NCBI GenBank assembly: GCA_949752745.1
Contig: OX457032.1
Location: 10,357,543-10,421,542, forward strand
Origin: Protula sp. h YS-2021
Lineage: Eukaryota; Annelida; Polychaeta; Sabellida; Serpulidae
DNA: 64,000 nucleotides
Direction of reading: 5' to 3'
The notes beneath the pieces were generated by a model. That model did not search any database and was not told the DNA's origin. It saw nothing but the letters and a program-made list of their open reading frames with translations. Made by a program: the position numbers and the translations under genes. Positions within the stretch are counted from its first letter, which is position 1; every line of letters begins with the position of its first letter. Shown here one piece after another: positions 48,461 to 60,149 of the stretch.

Positions 48461-49390
48461 GTATTTTCCAAATACAGATGAAATCACTTAATCGCATACC
48501 GGTTAAACACATAAATCGGTTAACTGCATATTATTCGCAAATCCCAAACCATTTCAAATGCTATCTTTTGGAAATTAAACCGGATAACTGCATACCGCTT
48601 AATCGCATAAACTGGATAAACGCATAGCTTTTCCACGTTAAAATGGGAAGCACACCGGTTAATTGCATAATTCTGGTTGACTATCGAAACAGTGCCACAC
48701 TTAAAGCAAATAAGGGAGTGAGCTGCCCCTCGTTTATTTATCTAATGCATTGTTTTCTGTTTGCTTGGTGGATTGTGTACATGTGCCAACCCCATTCGCG
48801 GTTGTTAACAGTAAGTCTCGAACTCTTAATCACTGCACTCTCTCAGCTCTCACTAGATAATGACCTTTATCCTTAATCCCTGCACTGCCTTAGCTGACGC
48901 AAGACAATGGCCTGCAACTCCTAATCCCCACCCTGCCCGAGCTCTCACTAAATAATGGCATGAAACCCTTAATCCCCACGTTGCCTCAGATAACCGTGAG
49001 CGCAAAGTCATCATTTAAGTACTCAACCAAGAAGAAATTTTACCATTTATAGTTCGAAACTGTGTCGGTTATGGTTAATTCGTCAAAATGGCAGAAAGTA
49101 AATCGAAACGAAAAGACCTAAGTCTCTCGGATAAGATACTAGTAACAAAGAACTGGATAACAAAGTTTCTCAAATGCGGGGATGAGGAGGGGCGGGGGTG
49201 CACGTCTAATAACTACCGCAACTGAAAAAAATAGGCACGGCAAGAGTAATTTGGCTGATCCATAATTTTTTCAGTACGTAACCTAAAAGTGACATCATAT
49301 GGACGTTATTGCGTTGATTTGACGTCACTTCTGAGTGTGTAATGAAAGATTATAAGGGAATTGTTTTCGCAGACCTTTCCAATGTGTCGT
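48461..49390. other. Intron with short repeats
   Basis: CGGTTAA(T/C)(C/T)GCATA motifs recur six to seven times at 48490-48680. A degenerate about 60-bp repeat (CTCTCACTAAATAATGGC...CTTAATCCC) lies at 48815-48995. No exon is recognised. Confidence 0.5.
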
Positions 49391-49976
49391 TATCCCCCGT
49401 GAAACGGAGGGATATAGATATGAGCTGGTCCGTCCATCCGTATGTCCGCAAAAAATACCAAGTTTTGTCCGGCCCACTTCTCATAGAAGGGATTGTCCTA
49501 GGAACCTGAATCCTTGCATGGTAAAAATGTATATATTGAAGATGTGCAACGTGGCATTATTGTCAAAATCGGTCAAAAATTGACGTCGTGGGAAATTGTC
49601 AAAATGGTGAATTTTTGGCTTGAACTTAGCCGTGAGACGATTTTTTGTCCGGCCGACTTCTCATAGAAGGGATTGTCGTTGGAACCTGAAACCTTGCTTG
49701 GTGAAAATATATGTATAGAAGATGTTCAACGTGGCATTAATGTCAAAATGGGGAAAAACTGACGTCATGGTGTAACCGATCAACTACTACTTTAAGGGTA
49801 AATCAGGGAATATTAAACACTGGATTGTGAAAAATATATGAAGTTGTTACTTTGAAAATCTGCCAAAAATTCACGTGAAGAAAGCTGTCAAAAAGCGTTA
49901 ATTTTTACCTACAACTTTTCCATGCATTTTCACTTTTACTGCTTCACGGGGGATCCTGCCTTACTGAGGCTCTAAT
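49391..49976 (+). mobile_element. MITE-like element 3
   Basis: TATCCCCCGTGAAACGGAGG to GCTTCACGGGGGATCCTGCC/TTACTGAGGCTCTA. Internal units match element 2 (TTGTCCGGCC, ACTTCTCATAGAAGGGATTG). Non-coding. Confidence 0.8.
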
Positions 49977-50179
49977 TTCGACTGCAGATTTATTGACCTA
50001 AATTATAAAAAATTATCAGCAAAAAAAAAAAAAAATCTACTTTTCTCATACTCAGATACTGGTATGAAAATGAATTAAGCCACCATCTCAACTTTGAAAA
50101 ACTACTTTACATGTTATTCTGCCGGTTGTACAGCTTACTTTACATGTTATTCTGCCTGTTGTACAGCTTACTTGTCAAC

Positions 50180-52060
50180 AGGTAACACGTAAGCTGGGAT
50201 ATTTCTAGCGGTTTGCGGATGGCGTCCGTTAGTTAGTTACTTGTTAATTTAGTAACCTTTGGTTCAAAATGCATCTCCCCCTACAATTTTGATCCGATGT
50301 CATTTATTCTTGGTTTGAGGCATCCCTAAGGGGTCATGCATACGGCTTGTGCTTTTTTAGTCGATCGGATGGTTTTTTAATTTTTGGGGAATTTTTGAAG
50401 AAAAAATTTTAAAATGTATCTCCTCCTACATTTTTATCCGATTTCGTTTATTTTTGGTGTGAGGCTCCCCTATAGGGTCGTGCATACGGCTTGTCCTTTT
50501 TTAGTCGATCGGACAATTTTTGTATTTTTGGGGAATTTTTAAAGCAAAAATTTCGAAAATAATTCAAAATGCATCTACTCCTGCAAATTTATTTCGATGT
50601 CATTTATTTGTTGTGTGATGCATCCCTAAGCGGTCATGCATACGGCTTGGGATTTTCTAGTCGATCGGGTGTTTTTTTAATTTTTGGGGAATTTTTGAAG
50701 AAAAAAATTTAAAATGTATTTCCTCCTACATTTTTTATCCGATTCATTTCTTTTTTTGTATGAGGCACTCCCAAACGGTCATGCGTACGGCTTGTGCTTT
50801 TTTAATCGATTGGATGATTTTTGAATTTTTGGCTAATTTTTGAAGAAAAAACTTTAAAATGTATCTCCTCCTACATTTTTATCCGATTTCATTTATTTTT
50901 GGTATGAGGCACCCCTATAGGGTGGTGCATACGGCTTGTGCTTTTTTTGTCGATTGGACAATTTTTGTATTTTTGGGGAATTTTTAAAGCAAAAATTTCG
51001 AAAATAATTCAAAATGCATCTACTCCTGCAATTTTACTTCGATGTCATTTATTTTTGGTGTGATGCATCCCTAAGCGGTCATGCATTCGGCTTGTGCTTT
51101 TTAGACCAACCGACTATGCCGGGCTGGTCTTATCCTATCAATAGAGAGGTATCCGTCGCCTGTATTTACGTATGTACGTGTGTAAACTTTTACTTAAAAT
51201 GCTTCTTCTCCTTCAGTTTTGATCGGATTCCCCTCAAATTTAACATGGATGTTCTCTAGGTAGGCCTCTCTGTATAAATTTTTTTTTTTTTTTTTGGCGA
51301 TCGGCCAACAATTGGCTAAGTGGGGGACATTTGAAATTTTTCGGTTGCCAATTTTCAAAATGCTTCTCCCACAATTTTGATCAGATGTTTGATTTTCAAA
51401 TTTTGCACGAATATTCCCTAGGTAGGCCCCTTTTGAATAATTACTGATTTTGGCGATCCGCCAAAATGGGGGACATTTTTTATTTTTTTGGTGTCAAATT
51501 TTCAAATTGCTTCCTCTCCCACAATTTTTATCGGATTCCTTTCCAATTTTGGATAGTTGTTCTCTAGGTAGACCTCTCTTGAAAAATTACTCTTTTTGGC
51601 GATCCGCCAAAAATTGGCCAAATTGGTGGCATTTGTAATTTTGTGGTTGCCAATTTTCAAAATGCTTCTTCTCCCACAATTTTGATCAGATTTTCTTCAA
51701 ATTTTGTACGAATATTTCCTAGGTAGGCCTCTTTGAAAAAATTCTCAATCTGGTGATCCGCCAAACATTGGCCAAATGGTTGGCATTTTTTAATTTTATG
51801 GTGTTAAATTTTCAAATTGTTTTTTCTCCCACAATTTTGATCGGATTCCTTACCAATTTTGGATAGTTGTTCTCTAGGTAGACTTCTCTTGAAACATTAC
51901 TCTCTTTGGCGATCCGCCAAAAATTGGCCAAATTGGTGGCATTTGTAATTTTGTGGTTGCCAATTTTCAAAATGCTTCTTCTCCCACAATTTTGATCAGA
52001 TTTTCTTCAAATTTTCTAATGTAACAAAAAGTTACATAAATATGCGCAATGGTCCGAAAT
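50180..52060 (+). repeat. VNTR element 1 (CGTAAGCTGGG head, about 150-180-bp units)
   Basis: Head AACACGTAAGCTGGGATATT then GTTAGTTAGTTA. Units follow with AAAATGCATCTCCTCCTACA, CATTTATTTTTGGTGTGAGG and GTCATGCATACGGCTTGTGC, then TCGATCGG. From 51130 a related unit takes over (CTCTAGGTAGGCCTCTCTTG, GGCGATCCGCCAAAAATTGG). The tail holds one monomer of the satellite seen at 61930-64000. No coding potential. Confidence 0.8.
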
Positions 52061-52598
52061 GCGAGCGTTGTTCGAAGGTATCTATGGCAGACTTTCCAGT
52101 CTGTCAGAGATACACAAAACCTGTTTCCCATTTTTCTGGGAAACATTTCTTTGTATGTATTTATCGGTCTATGTTCTGGTCCGGTGCTAAATTAATTATT
52201 GAGCTAGCTGTGTGCCTTCTCATGTTTTTAAGCCCAATTTGTCAGGGAAATTCCCTTGCTCATGCACGCTGGAATTGGACTTATTGCTTTTCGTAAGCTG
52301 GAACTTTGTCCTTGGACAAACTTGTTTATGTATTTTATCGTTTCTTCATATGTTCAACCCAATCTAATACGATCAAATTGTCAGAACATTTCGACAAATT
52401 TCTAAGTACGCATCTGCTTTGTTTAGTGCCAATAAATGGAAAAAATAAAAATAACAAAAACAATATAGATATTGCAAGCAGTGAATATTTGCACTTTATC
52501 TTGATAGGGATTACTGTTTTTTGCTGAAATCAAAACAAATGTGCTATGTTCCCGATACATGTTTTAAACTACTCTGCAGTTGTTTTGGGTCATTGTAG
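52061..52598. other. Intron sequence
   Basis: Small frames without recognisable content. It ends in a pyrimidine-poor acceptor CATTGTAG. Confidence 0.4.
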
Positions 52599-52860
52599 AA
52601 AGATTCCGAACTGATACCATGTGGCTGTCTGATGGGGTCTCTCAGCCCCCTGTAGAAGACAACGGGGTCTCTCAGCCTCCTGTAGATGACAACAGGAACT
52701 CTCAGCATCCTGTGGAAGGCAGCTGGGTCTCTCAGCCTACTGTAGAAGACAACAGAAGCCCCCGATGTTCCAGTGTGTCGTCGCCACAGAATAACGGGCA
52801 GTTAAAGCACTACACAATGGATGCTTCTGTGAGAGGCATGTTACTAAGAATATTTTTAAG
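52599..52860 (+). CDS. DED-caspase gene, linker exon entering the caspase domain
   Basis: The acceptor CATTGTAG gives an incoming phase 1 that fits the previous exon. Three to four repeats of a 12-13-residue unit (GVSQPPVEDN variants) form a linker. SPRCSSVSSPQNNGQLKHYT and MDASVRGMLLRI follow; the Y-M---RG--L-I pattern is that of the first strand of a caspase p20. The 3-prime end is uncertain. The frame stays open to 52972, and a weak phase-1 donor (TTTTTAA/GTCAAA) near 52859 would fit the next exon but would skip the usual R-x-G-x-D segment. Confidence 0.55.
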
Positions 52861-52972
52861 TCAAAAGAAGAACCTAGAAAAAGAAGGACATAGAAATCAT
52901 CGCGTTTTTTGCATATATTTTACTACAAAAAAGCAAGATATTGGTTTTATAATGTTTCCATTCAATGCATAG

Positions 52973-53384
52973 AATAATGTATGCGCTATTCAAAGCTGCA
53001 AGACGTGTTTATTTGGTGTAGTCTTTAACTGAATTACCGCATGTGAAACTAAGATATTTTAAAAACTTTATGTGTATGGAAAGCTTAGAATCTCAGGAAT
53101 ACAGTGCAGATACAGAAGTATAGCTTTTAAAAACAGATTTTCTGTAAAAACAGGTTTTTTTAATAGTAACTTTCATAAAGAAATATGCAGACAGGAATAG
53201 TGTACTTGATCATCGGTTCACTGATACCAAACATGTGTGCCCTAAAATGCCGTGGCAGTCGTGGTGGTGTGAACAGGCAGAAATCTTATAGAAATTAAAA
53301 CCACTGCTGATTTAAATTTATCAGATAGTTGTACTGACCCTTATTATCAAATGCCAATCAGTGTCAGCGTAACACAACAAACCA
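52973..53384. other. Intron sequence
   Basis: AT-rich, nothing recognised. Confidence 0.4.
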
Positions 53385-55790
53385 ACTATAAGGTAAATAA
53401 AAATGCTGTGAACTGGTCTAAGATAAAAACACTTAGCGATAAAATTGAAAAAGATCACACTTTACAACATGCGCTCATAACAACCTTGAATGCTAGATCC
53501 ATTCGAAATAGCACGGATATGATAAAACAATCATTATATGACAACAATAAACAAGTACTGACATTAACAGAAACGTGGTTAAAACCTAATTATATATTTG
53601 AAGCAGCCGATGTATGCCCCCTGGATATGCGCTTGTGCAGAGAGATCGAGACGATCGAACGGGAGGTGGGGTTGCCGTCTTATGCCAAGCACAATACAAC
53701 CTGATCACGATCAAAACAAAACAGTTTGCATCCTTTGAGCATGTTTGTGTGCAGCTGACCTCATCGCCGTGTGTTCTGCGGATGCTAGTGGTGTACAGAC
53801 CTCCGTCTCTGTCTCTGGATTTTTTTGGAAGAATTTTCTGATCTTCTCGAAAACTTAGCTCTGTCTGGACCACTCATAATAATTTCTGGAGACGTAAACA
53901 TCCATTGGGAGAACATAAGAAGTACCCACACACGTAAGATGAAAGATATTCTATTCGCATTTTGGACTCACTCAGCATATTGACGAAAATACACACGTGA
54001 AAGGTCATATAATCGATTGTGTCCTTAAACTGATGCGTTGTCGACTTCAAATATTCCTGTTAGTGATCTATTATCTGATCATCATCTGATATTTTCTGAC
54101 ATTGCTTTGCCAAAACCTGAACAGATACGCTGATGCATAACCTACTGAAACATTCTCTCTAGATGCTAATTTGTTAAAAAAGACATGAAAGGTTCTAGAT
54201 TAGTCAGCGAGCATGAACATATGGATCCGAACAATCTTGTAGACATGTACAATAGCGAACTATCAACTACTTTGGATAAACATGCACCGATAATTACTAG
54301 ATCAACAAGTGTTCCAAAACGTGAAGCTTGGTGGAATTACAATATTTTAGATGCGAAGGGTAAAGCCAGACAATTAGAGCGAAAATGGAGAAAATCTAAC
54401 GCGGCGGATAACCAAACAGAATATTTTCGGGCTGGGAATGAATGGTAAACAATGTTAGAACTATGCAAACAAGAATATTATGCTAATCTAGTGACCGAAA
54501 AAAAGTGATGATTCAAGGCAGTTATTTCGGACTATTAATCAAGTTATGCATAGCGAAAACCACATGCCTAAACATGCGAAGATGTTGGCAAATGAATTTG
54601 GTGACTTTTTTACCTCAAAATTGAGAAAATAAGAGATAAATTTGGCGAGAGTACTGCATTAGCATTTGAATATGATGGTGGTAGTGTAGATGAGCTCCTG
54701 TTGCAGCTGAGAGAACTGACAGTTAATGAGGTCGCAAAACTGATATGAAAAGCCAACGATAAATTTTGTGAATTAGATCCTATGCCTACATCTCTTGTTA
54801 AAATATGTCTTGAGGAGTTATCACCAGTCAGAACTATGATAATTAATTTGTCTTTTACAACTGCAGAAATGCCTACAGAATTTAAAACGGCTATTGTTAA
54901 ACTGAGGTTGAAAAAACCGTCCCTGGATAAAGAACTTAAAAACTGTCCTGTGAGCAGCCTACCGTTCTTGAGTAAACTGATTTAGGAGGCAGTAGGTATA
55001 CAAGTATCTGGACACAATTATCCCGAAAATCCATATTGTCGAAATATTACAGTCCGCTTGTAAAAAAAAAACGCACAGCACCAAAACGGCACTAATCAAA
55101 ATCTTGGACGACATATACAAAAGCCTGGATAATCGTGAATAAGTTTTTATGTGCCTACTAGACCTCTCACCAGCAGCATTTGACACGGTCGACCACCGCA
55201 TTCTTCTGGATCAACTTGATCGAACGCTGGGTATTCGTGGTGATGCACTGCATTGGTTTTCATCTTATCTGTCCGGTAGGAAGATGAACGTGAAAGTAAG
55301 CTCTAAATACGCGGATCCGGTTGAGTTAAGTTGCTCAAGGGATCTTGGGATCTTGGTTAGAGCCTCGGCTCTACAGTGACTACACGATGGCTCTAGGACT
55401 GTTAATTCGGGTGCTTCTGCTACATTTTCATGGGTATGCAGATGACACACAACTTCTTAAGCCTACCTGATTAAAACCCGAGCACCAATACGAGGCAGCT
55501 TCGACTCTGGAAAACGGTATCGCAAAAATAGGCGAATGGATGTTTAGAAATAAACTCAAACTGAACCCTGATAAAACAGAAGTCCTCGCCATCACAAGTG
55601 ATCGTAATAAAGATAAATTTACTGTACAGTCACTGTGTGTAGATGAAGGAGTAATATTGCGATCCGATTCTGTGTAAAACCTAGGTGTCCAAATTGACTC
55701 TACTGTTACCTTTCAGACTCGGATCAATCACCCGCGTAAAACACGTTACTTCTTTATTTCATGGATAGCGAAAGCACGGCCCTACATTAC
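53385..55790 (+). pseudogene. Decayed CR1/L2-type LINE
   Basis: Endonuclease: ALITTLNARSIRN and VLTLTETWLKPNY (53455-53590), RTGGGVAVLCQAQYN and VVYRPPSLSLDFFG (53655-53830), ISGDVNIHWEN (53880). Then the region before RT (54185-54450) and RT blocks: LDPMPTSLVK (54775), LLDLSPAAFDTVDHRILLDQ (55153), LHWFSSYLSGRKM (55249), YADDTQLL (55435) and the NLGVQIDSTVTF tail (55680). Many stops and shifts. It sits in an intron of the caspase gene, same strand. Confidence 0.85.
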
Positions 55791-56193
55791 GCATGAAGCA
55801 GCCAAAAGTGATTTAGCCATGTTTTTGAGAAACTTGAAGATGTGGCACCGAAGTTTCGTGTATATTTTTACATAACCAACTAATTTGTACCGGTAAATTG
55901 TTCGAAGCGGAGTCTTAATTCTTTGTCTTGACGTCATCATGCATAATATTTTTGGAATCCGATGATATTTTCTTGTGCAGTAAGATATGATATGAGAGTC
56001 AAAATTCTATTTTGAGTAATGCAAGGAGAATGAATTATTGTTTTTCAGGGTATTTTGTTGTTTTGGCTGTTGAAGAAGGATTTTCGATAGGTGGTGAAAT
56101 CAAAATCGAAAGACCGGGCACACAACAAGATATAGGTAAGAGTTTTACAGTTCCAGGTACAAGGTATAGGTACAGTTGTGCAGTTATAGATAT
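55791..56193. other. Intron sequence
   Basis: No gene. Near 56147-56185 is one unit of the GGTACAAG...GTGCAGTTATAG repeat that continues at 58055. Confidence 0.4.
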
Positions 56194-57233
56194 GTTACAG
56201 CGAATCTGTAAAACCAGCGAATCTATAGATTCGCTGAAAATTTCAGCGAATCTGTAGATTCGCTGACTCACTTAGCGAATCTGTAGATTCGCTGAAAATT
56301 TTCAGCGAATCTACAGATTCGCTGGTTTTTCACCTTTAAAATTATACAGATTCGCTGAAATTGCCTGACCAGTCATCTTTACCGACAGGATTACTTGTGT
56401 TGAGTGATATTTGAAATTTAATTGCAATTATGTGCCTTCTTTACTCCAGAGGTGTTTTACACACCTTTTTCTTGTTTTGGGAGAATGTGATATATTGCAA
56501 TCGGAACATTTAAAATTACGCATACTTTATTTAACTAACTTTAAAATGCATTTTTGAAATGCGAATATCTAGTTTCAAATGAAAAACAATATTGGAAAGC
56601 GTTCGAAAATATTTGCTATCAATATTCACAAATGCTTAAATGAAGTTTCTTGTTTTTTGGGAATAGGATATACTGCAATCGGAACTTTTAAAATTACACA
56701 TTTTTATTTAACTAGCTTTAAAATGCATTGTTGAAATGCGAATTTCTAGTCTCAGATGAAAAATAATATTGGACAGCGTTCGAAAATATTTGCTTTCAAT
56801 ATTCACAAAGGCTTAAATTAAGTTTCTCTCTTTGTGTTATTGTCTTTCATAAAAGTGATCACAGCAAATCTTAATACAGTGTACTATTGTTTCTAAATAA
56901 ATTGCAATCATTACTCCCCTTCTGAGTATGGTTCAGATTGCTAGTATTCAAATTGCAAGTATTTTTCCGTGAGTGCAACACAAAAATCTCTTCACCTCCG
57001 GGTGATATAAGTTGCAATTGAATTACGGTGCGCTTATCCAATCAGTGTTAATTTTCGATGCTCCGCATACTCGTAGTTTAATTAAACAGAAACTGACAGG
57101 ACAAGGATTTCAACGAACAGAAACTTTATTCCGGTATGAAAGCATATAACTGCTGTATTTCAGCTACATGAAATGAGTTAATAGCAATGGAAACAGAGAA
57201 TGAAGCCCGATTTTAATATATTCCCTTCACATA

Positions 57234-57266
<33 letters not shown>

Positions 57267-58046
57267 CGTAATTCTTATAACGCGCTTTATATAATTAAAT
57301 CTCTAAGCGCTTACAAACGTAGATACATAAACATGAATACACATAGTCTAAGAAAATTTAAAAAAAAGTACTTATAAAAACAACAACAGTAAATAGCAAC
57401 TAATAATACTGACTGAACAAATAGGTTTTTAAAAGTCTTCTGAAACATAAAATAGAAGTAGAACTTTTAATATGAATCGGAAGATCATTCCACAGCTTCG
57501 GCGCAAACACTTCGAATGATTTGTCTCCCATTTTAGAACTAGTTCTTGGAATGACTAGTTGCAAATGACTAGACGATCTCAGGGTACGACCTGGTTGATA
57601 AGGAACTAACAAATCAACTAGATGAGCAGGGCCATTTCCTGTTAAACATTTGAAACAGAGTACTAAAATTTTAAAAATGGCTCTAGCGTCAATTGGCAAC
57701 CAATGCAGCTCCCTAAGTATAGGGGTTATATGACCCCGTCTGTCTACCAAGGGAAACCAAGGAAAAGGTGTGTAAAATACATCTGGAGTAACGTAATCGC
57801 TCAAAAGCACTTAAATTTCAAATATTAGCGAAAACAAGTGATCATGTCGGTAAAGATGGCCGATCAGGCAATTTCAGCGAATCTGTATAATTTTTGAGGT
57901 GAAAAACCAGCGGATCTGTAGATTTTCAGCGAATCTGAAAATTTTCAGCGAATCTACAGATTCGCTAAGTGAGTCAGCGAATCTACATATTCGCTGAAAT
58001 TTTCAGCGAATCTATAGATTCGCTGGTTTTACAGATTCGCTGTAAC
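56194..58046. mobile_element. Fold-back element with about 200-bp inverted ends
   Basis: 56194-56396 is nearly the reverse complement of 57840-58046. Each arm is itself made of AGCGAATCTGTAGATTCGCT palindromes. The flanks on both sides are the same 36-bp repeat, so it seems to have inserted there. The interior is AT-rich with two related blocks (56460-56640 and 56645-56830) and a LINE tail. No transposase. Confidence 0.8.
57233..57810 (-). pseudogene. 3-prime end of a CR1/L2-type LINE (5-prime truncated)
   Basis: Minus frame 57400-57810: HITPILRELHWLPIDARAIF, ILVLCFKCLTGNGPAHLVDL, then SFEVFAPKLWNDLPIHIKSS, the usual C-terminus of CR1/L2 ORF2. The 3-prime UTR ends in an (AAT)n tail (57236-57264). 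Reading is intact for 136 codons, so it is younger than the LINE at 53385. Confidence 0.85.
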
Positions 58047-58054
58047 AGATACAC

Positions 58055-58215
58055 GATATAGGTACAATTGTGCAGTTATAGGTACAAGATATGGGTATAG
58101 TTGTGCAATTATAGGTACAAGATAAAGGTAGAGTTGAACAGTTATGGGTACAAGATATTGGTAGAGTTGCACAATTATAGGTACAAGACATAAATACAGT
58201 TGTGCATTTGAATTG
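58055..58215. repeat. 36-bp tandem repeat
   Basis: About 4.5 units of TATAGGTACAAGATA..GGTA.AGTTGTGCAGT. Confidence 0.85.
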
Positions 58216-58269
58216 CAACCGCCTTTGGAATCAACAAAGGGGGAATCGTATTTTGGAAACTGAAATCAA

Positions 58270-58530
58270 ACTATAGTGAATGACAGAGGGGACGACTATA
58301 AAGGGATCTCAGTTCACAGGCGGTCCGGTGTAAATGAAAAGGAGACCCCTTTAAAGGGATCTTAGTTCACAGACAGTCTGGTATAAATGATAAGGGGACC
58401 AGTAAAAGGGTATCAATTCACAGACGGTCTGGTGTAAATAAAAAGGGGACCGCTTTAAAGGGAGCTTATTTCACAGACAGTCTGGTATAAATGACAAGGG
58501 GACCACTATAAAGGATATCAATTCACAGGC
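58270..58530. repeat. About 60-bp tandem repeat
   Basis: Five degenerate units with GGGGACC, TAAAGGGATCTCAGTTCACA, GACGGTCTGGTGTAAAT. Confidence 0.8.
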
Positions 58531-58611
58531 GGCTAAGAATCAAGTCGAGGGCTAGAACTATTCAGAAACAAAATGCAAAAGCCAGAAGAAATGCCTCGCT
58601 TCTCTTTTCAG

Positions 58612-58807
58612 AAAATTTGAAACAAACCTTCAAAGAAATGCGTTTTGATGTTCGCGTCCATGTGAATTGTAACGCCCAGAGCATGGAAGACGTACTGACC
58701 GACTACTCCTTGGCCGATCAGTCGGAGAAAAACTGCTTTGGCTGCTGCATTCTGGCCCATGGCATGATGGTGGAGGGGCAGGAGTACATCCTTGCGGCTG
58801 ATGGAAA
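58612..58807 (+). CDS. DED-caspase gene, p20 exon with catalytic His
   Basis: Acceptor CTCTTTTCAG, donor GGAAA/GTAAGG. It begins NLKQTFKEMRFDVRVHVNCN, followed by AQSMEDVLTDYSLADQSEKN and CFGCCILAHGMMVEGQEYIL with a final ADGK. This is the caspase p20 core; the usual (L/S)SHG is LAHG with the catalytic His kept. Outgoing phase 2 joins the next exon to give an unbroken frame. Confidence 0.85.
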
Positions 58808-59065
58808 GTAAGGGTCATAATAACGGGTTTGGGGTGTGTCTGCGGCACGTCATCGGTTCGTCACTTATGGACGTCCAGGCGGAGTCAGTGAAAAAAATAA
58901 GACATTATTTTTAATATTACTCGAATATTAGTGACATATTCACAGAGATTTTAAAGATTTGCCTGGATCGTAGCTGTTGTCTTGGCTAAAAAAGTAGCTT
59001 TTCGTGATCTATTTTCATATCGCATCTCAAGCAAAGCGATGCAACATACTTTTGTTGATATGCAG

Positions 59066-59181
59066 GTTGGTGTTGGTCAGTAAACTGATTGGCATCATGA
59101 AGAAATGTATAACATTGCAAGGCAAACCAAAGTTGTTCTTCATCAACGCTTGCCGTGCTGTGAAGCCACGTAGTTTTAAAG
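59066..59181 (+). CDS. DED-caspase gene, p20 exon with catalytic Cys
   Basis: Acceptor TTGATATGCAG, donor TTTTAAAG/GTAACA. It reads VSKLIGIMKKCITLQGKPKL then FFINACRAVKPRSFK. GKPKLFFI-ACR is the caspase active-site strand. The pentapeptide is NACRA rather than QAC(R/Q/G)G, so the flanking Gln and Gly are changed while Cys and Arg stay. The p10 subunit is not found in the rest of the window, so the gene continues to the right or has lost it. Confidence 0.8.
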
Positions 59182-59770
59182 GTAACAAGTCTAAATGTGG
59201 CTTAAAGGTAACAGCGAGTCTAAATGTGGCTTAAAGGTGACAAGTCTAAACGCGGCTTAAAGGTAACAAGTCTAAACGCAGCTTAAACAGCGAGTCTGAA
59301 TGTGGCTAAAAGGTAACAAGTCTAAATGTAGCTTAAAGGTAACAAGTCTAAATGTGGCTTAAAGGTAACAAGTCTAAACGCGGCTTAAAGGTAACAGCGA
59401 GTCTGAATGTGGCTAAAAGGTAACAAGTCTAAATGTAGCTTAAAGGTAACAAGTCTAAATGTGGCTTAAAGGTAACAAGTCTAAACGCGGCTTAAAGGTT
59501 ACAGCGAGTCTGAATGTGGCTAAAAGGTAACAAGTCTAAATTTAGCTTAAATGTAATAAGTCTAAATGTGGCTTAAAGGTAACAGCGAGTCTGAATGTGG
59601 CTAAAGGTAACTCGGAGTTTAAACGTGGCTTAAAGGTAACAGCAAGTCTGAATGTGGCTAAAAGGTAACTCGGAGTCTAAACGTGGCTTAAAGGTAACAG
59701 CAAGTCTGAATGTAGCTAAAAGGTAACAGCCAGTGTAACCTAGCTTAAAGGTAACAGCAAGTCTACAACA
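59170..59770 (+). repeat. About 26-bp minisatellite made from a splice donor
   Basis: Roughly two dozen copies of CTTAAAGGTAACAAGTCTAA with ATGTGG. The first repeat overlaps the caspase exon end TTTTAAAG/GTAACAAGTC, so most units carry AAAG/GTAACA. Confidence 0.9.
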
Positions 59771-60149
59771 TAACAGTCTTGTCAAGTGTGAGTGACATCA
59801 TGTAATACCTATAAAAATGTTTCTGCAGTTTCTGATAAAGGAAATATAAAGTTTTGAAATTTAGATCGAATTTAGAGCAGTTTATGAGAAATGTGATTTA
59901 ATTTACTTCGTGTTTTTAGCCTAGCGGACTGGTGTCGGTGGGCTGTACTCATCACTTGTCCGTTATGTGTGGGAGAGGGCGTTTGTGTAAACAGTCTGTC
60001 AAAATGATGTTCCCTTGAAGCTCCTGCATCAAGCCGCTATTTTGGGTGGTTATTAGGAAAAAAATTGTTAAAATATGGGGAAAAAAAGAACAACAAAAAA
60101 ATCAATTAAATGGTAAAATTGCAAAAAAAATCACAATGTGCCCCTTCGT
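59771..60149. other. Intron sequence
   Basis: Nothing recognised. Confidence 0.4.

Noticed and set aside
31995..59181. Functional link between the Polinton and the neighbouring DED-caspase gene
   Set aside because: Proximity alone; the element lies at least 9 kb upstream of the first recognised exon and Polintons insert widely. Only the CARD-like gene in copy A hints at apoptosis, and it is broken.
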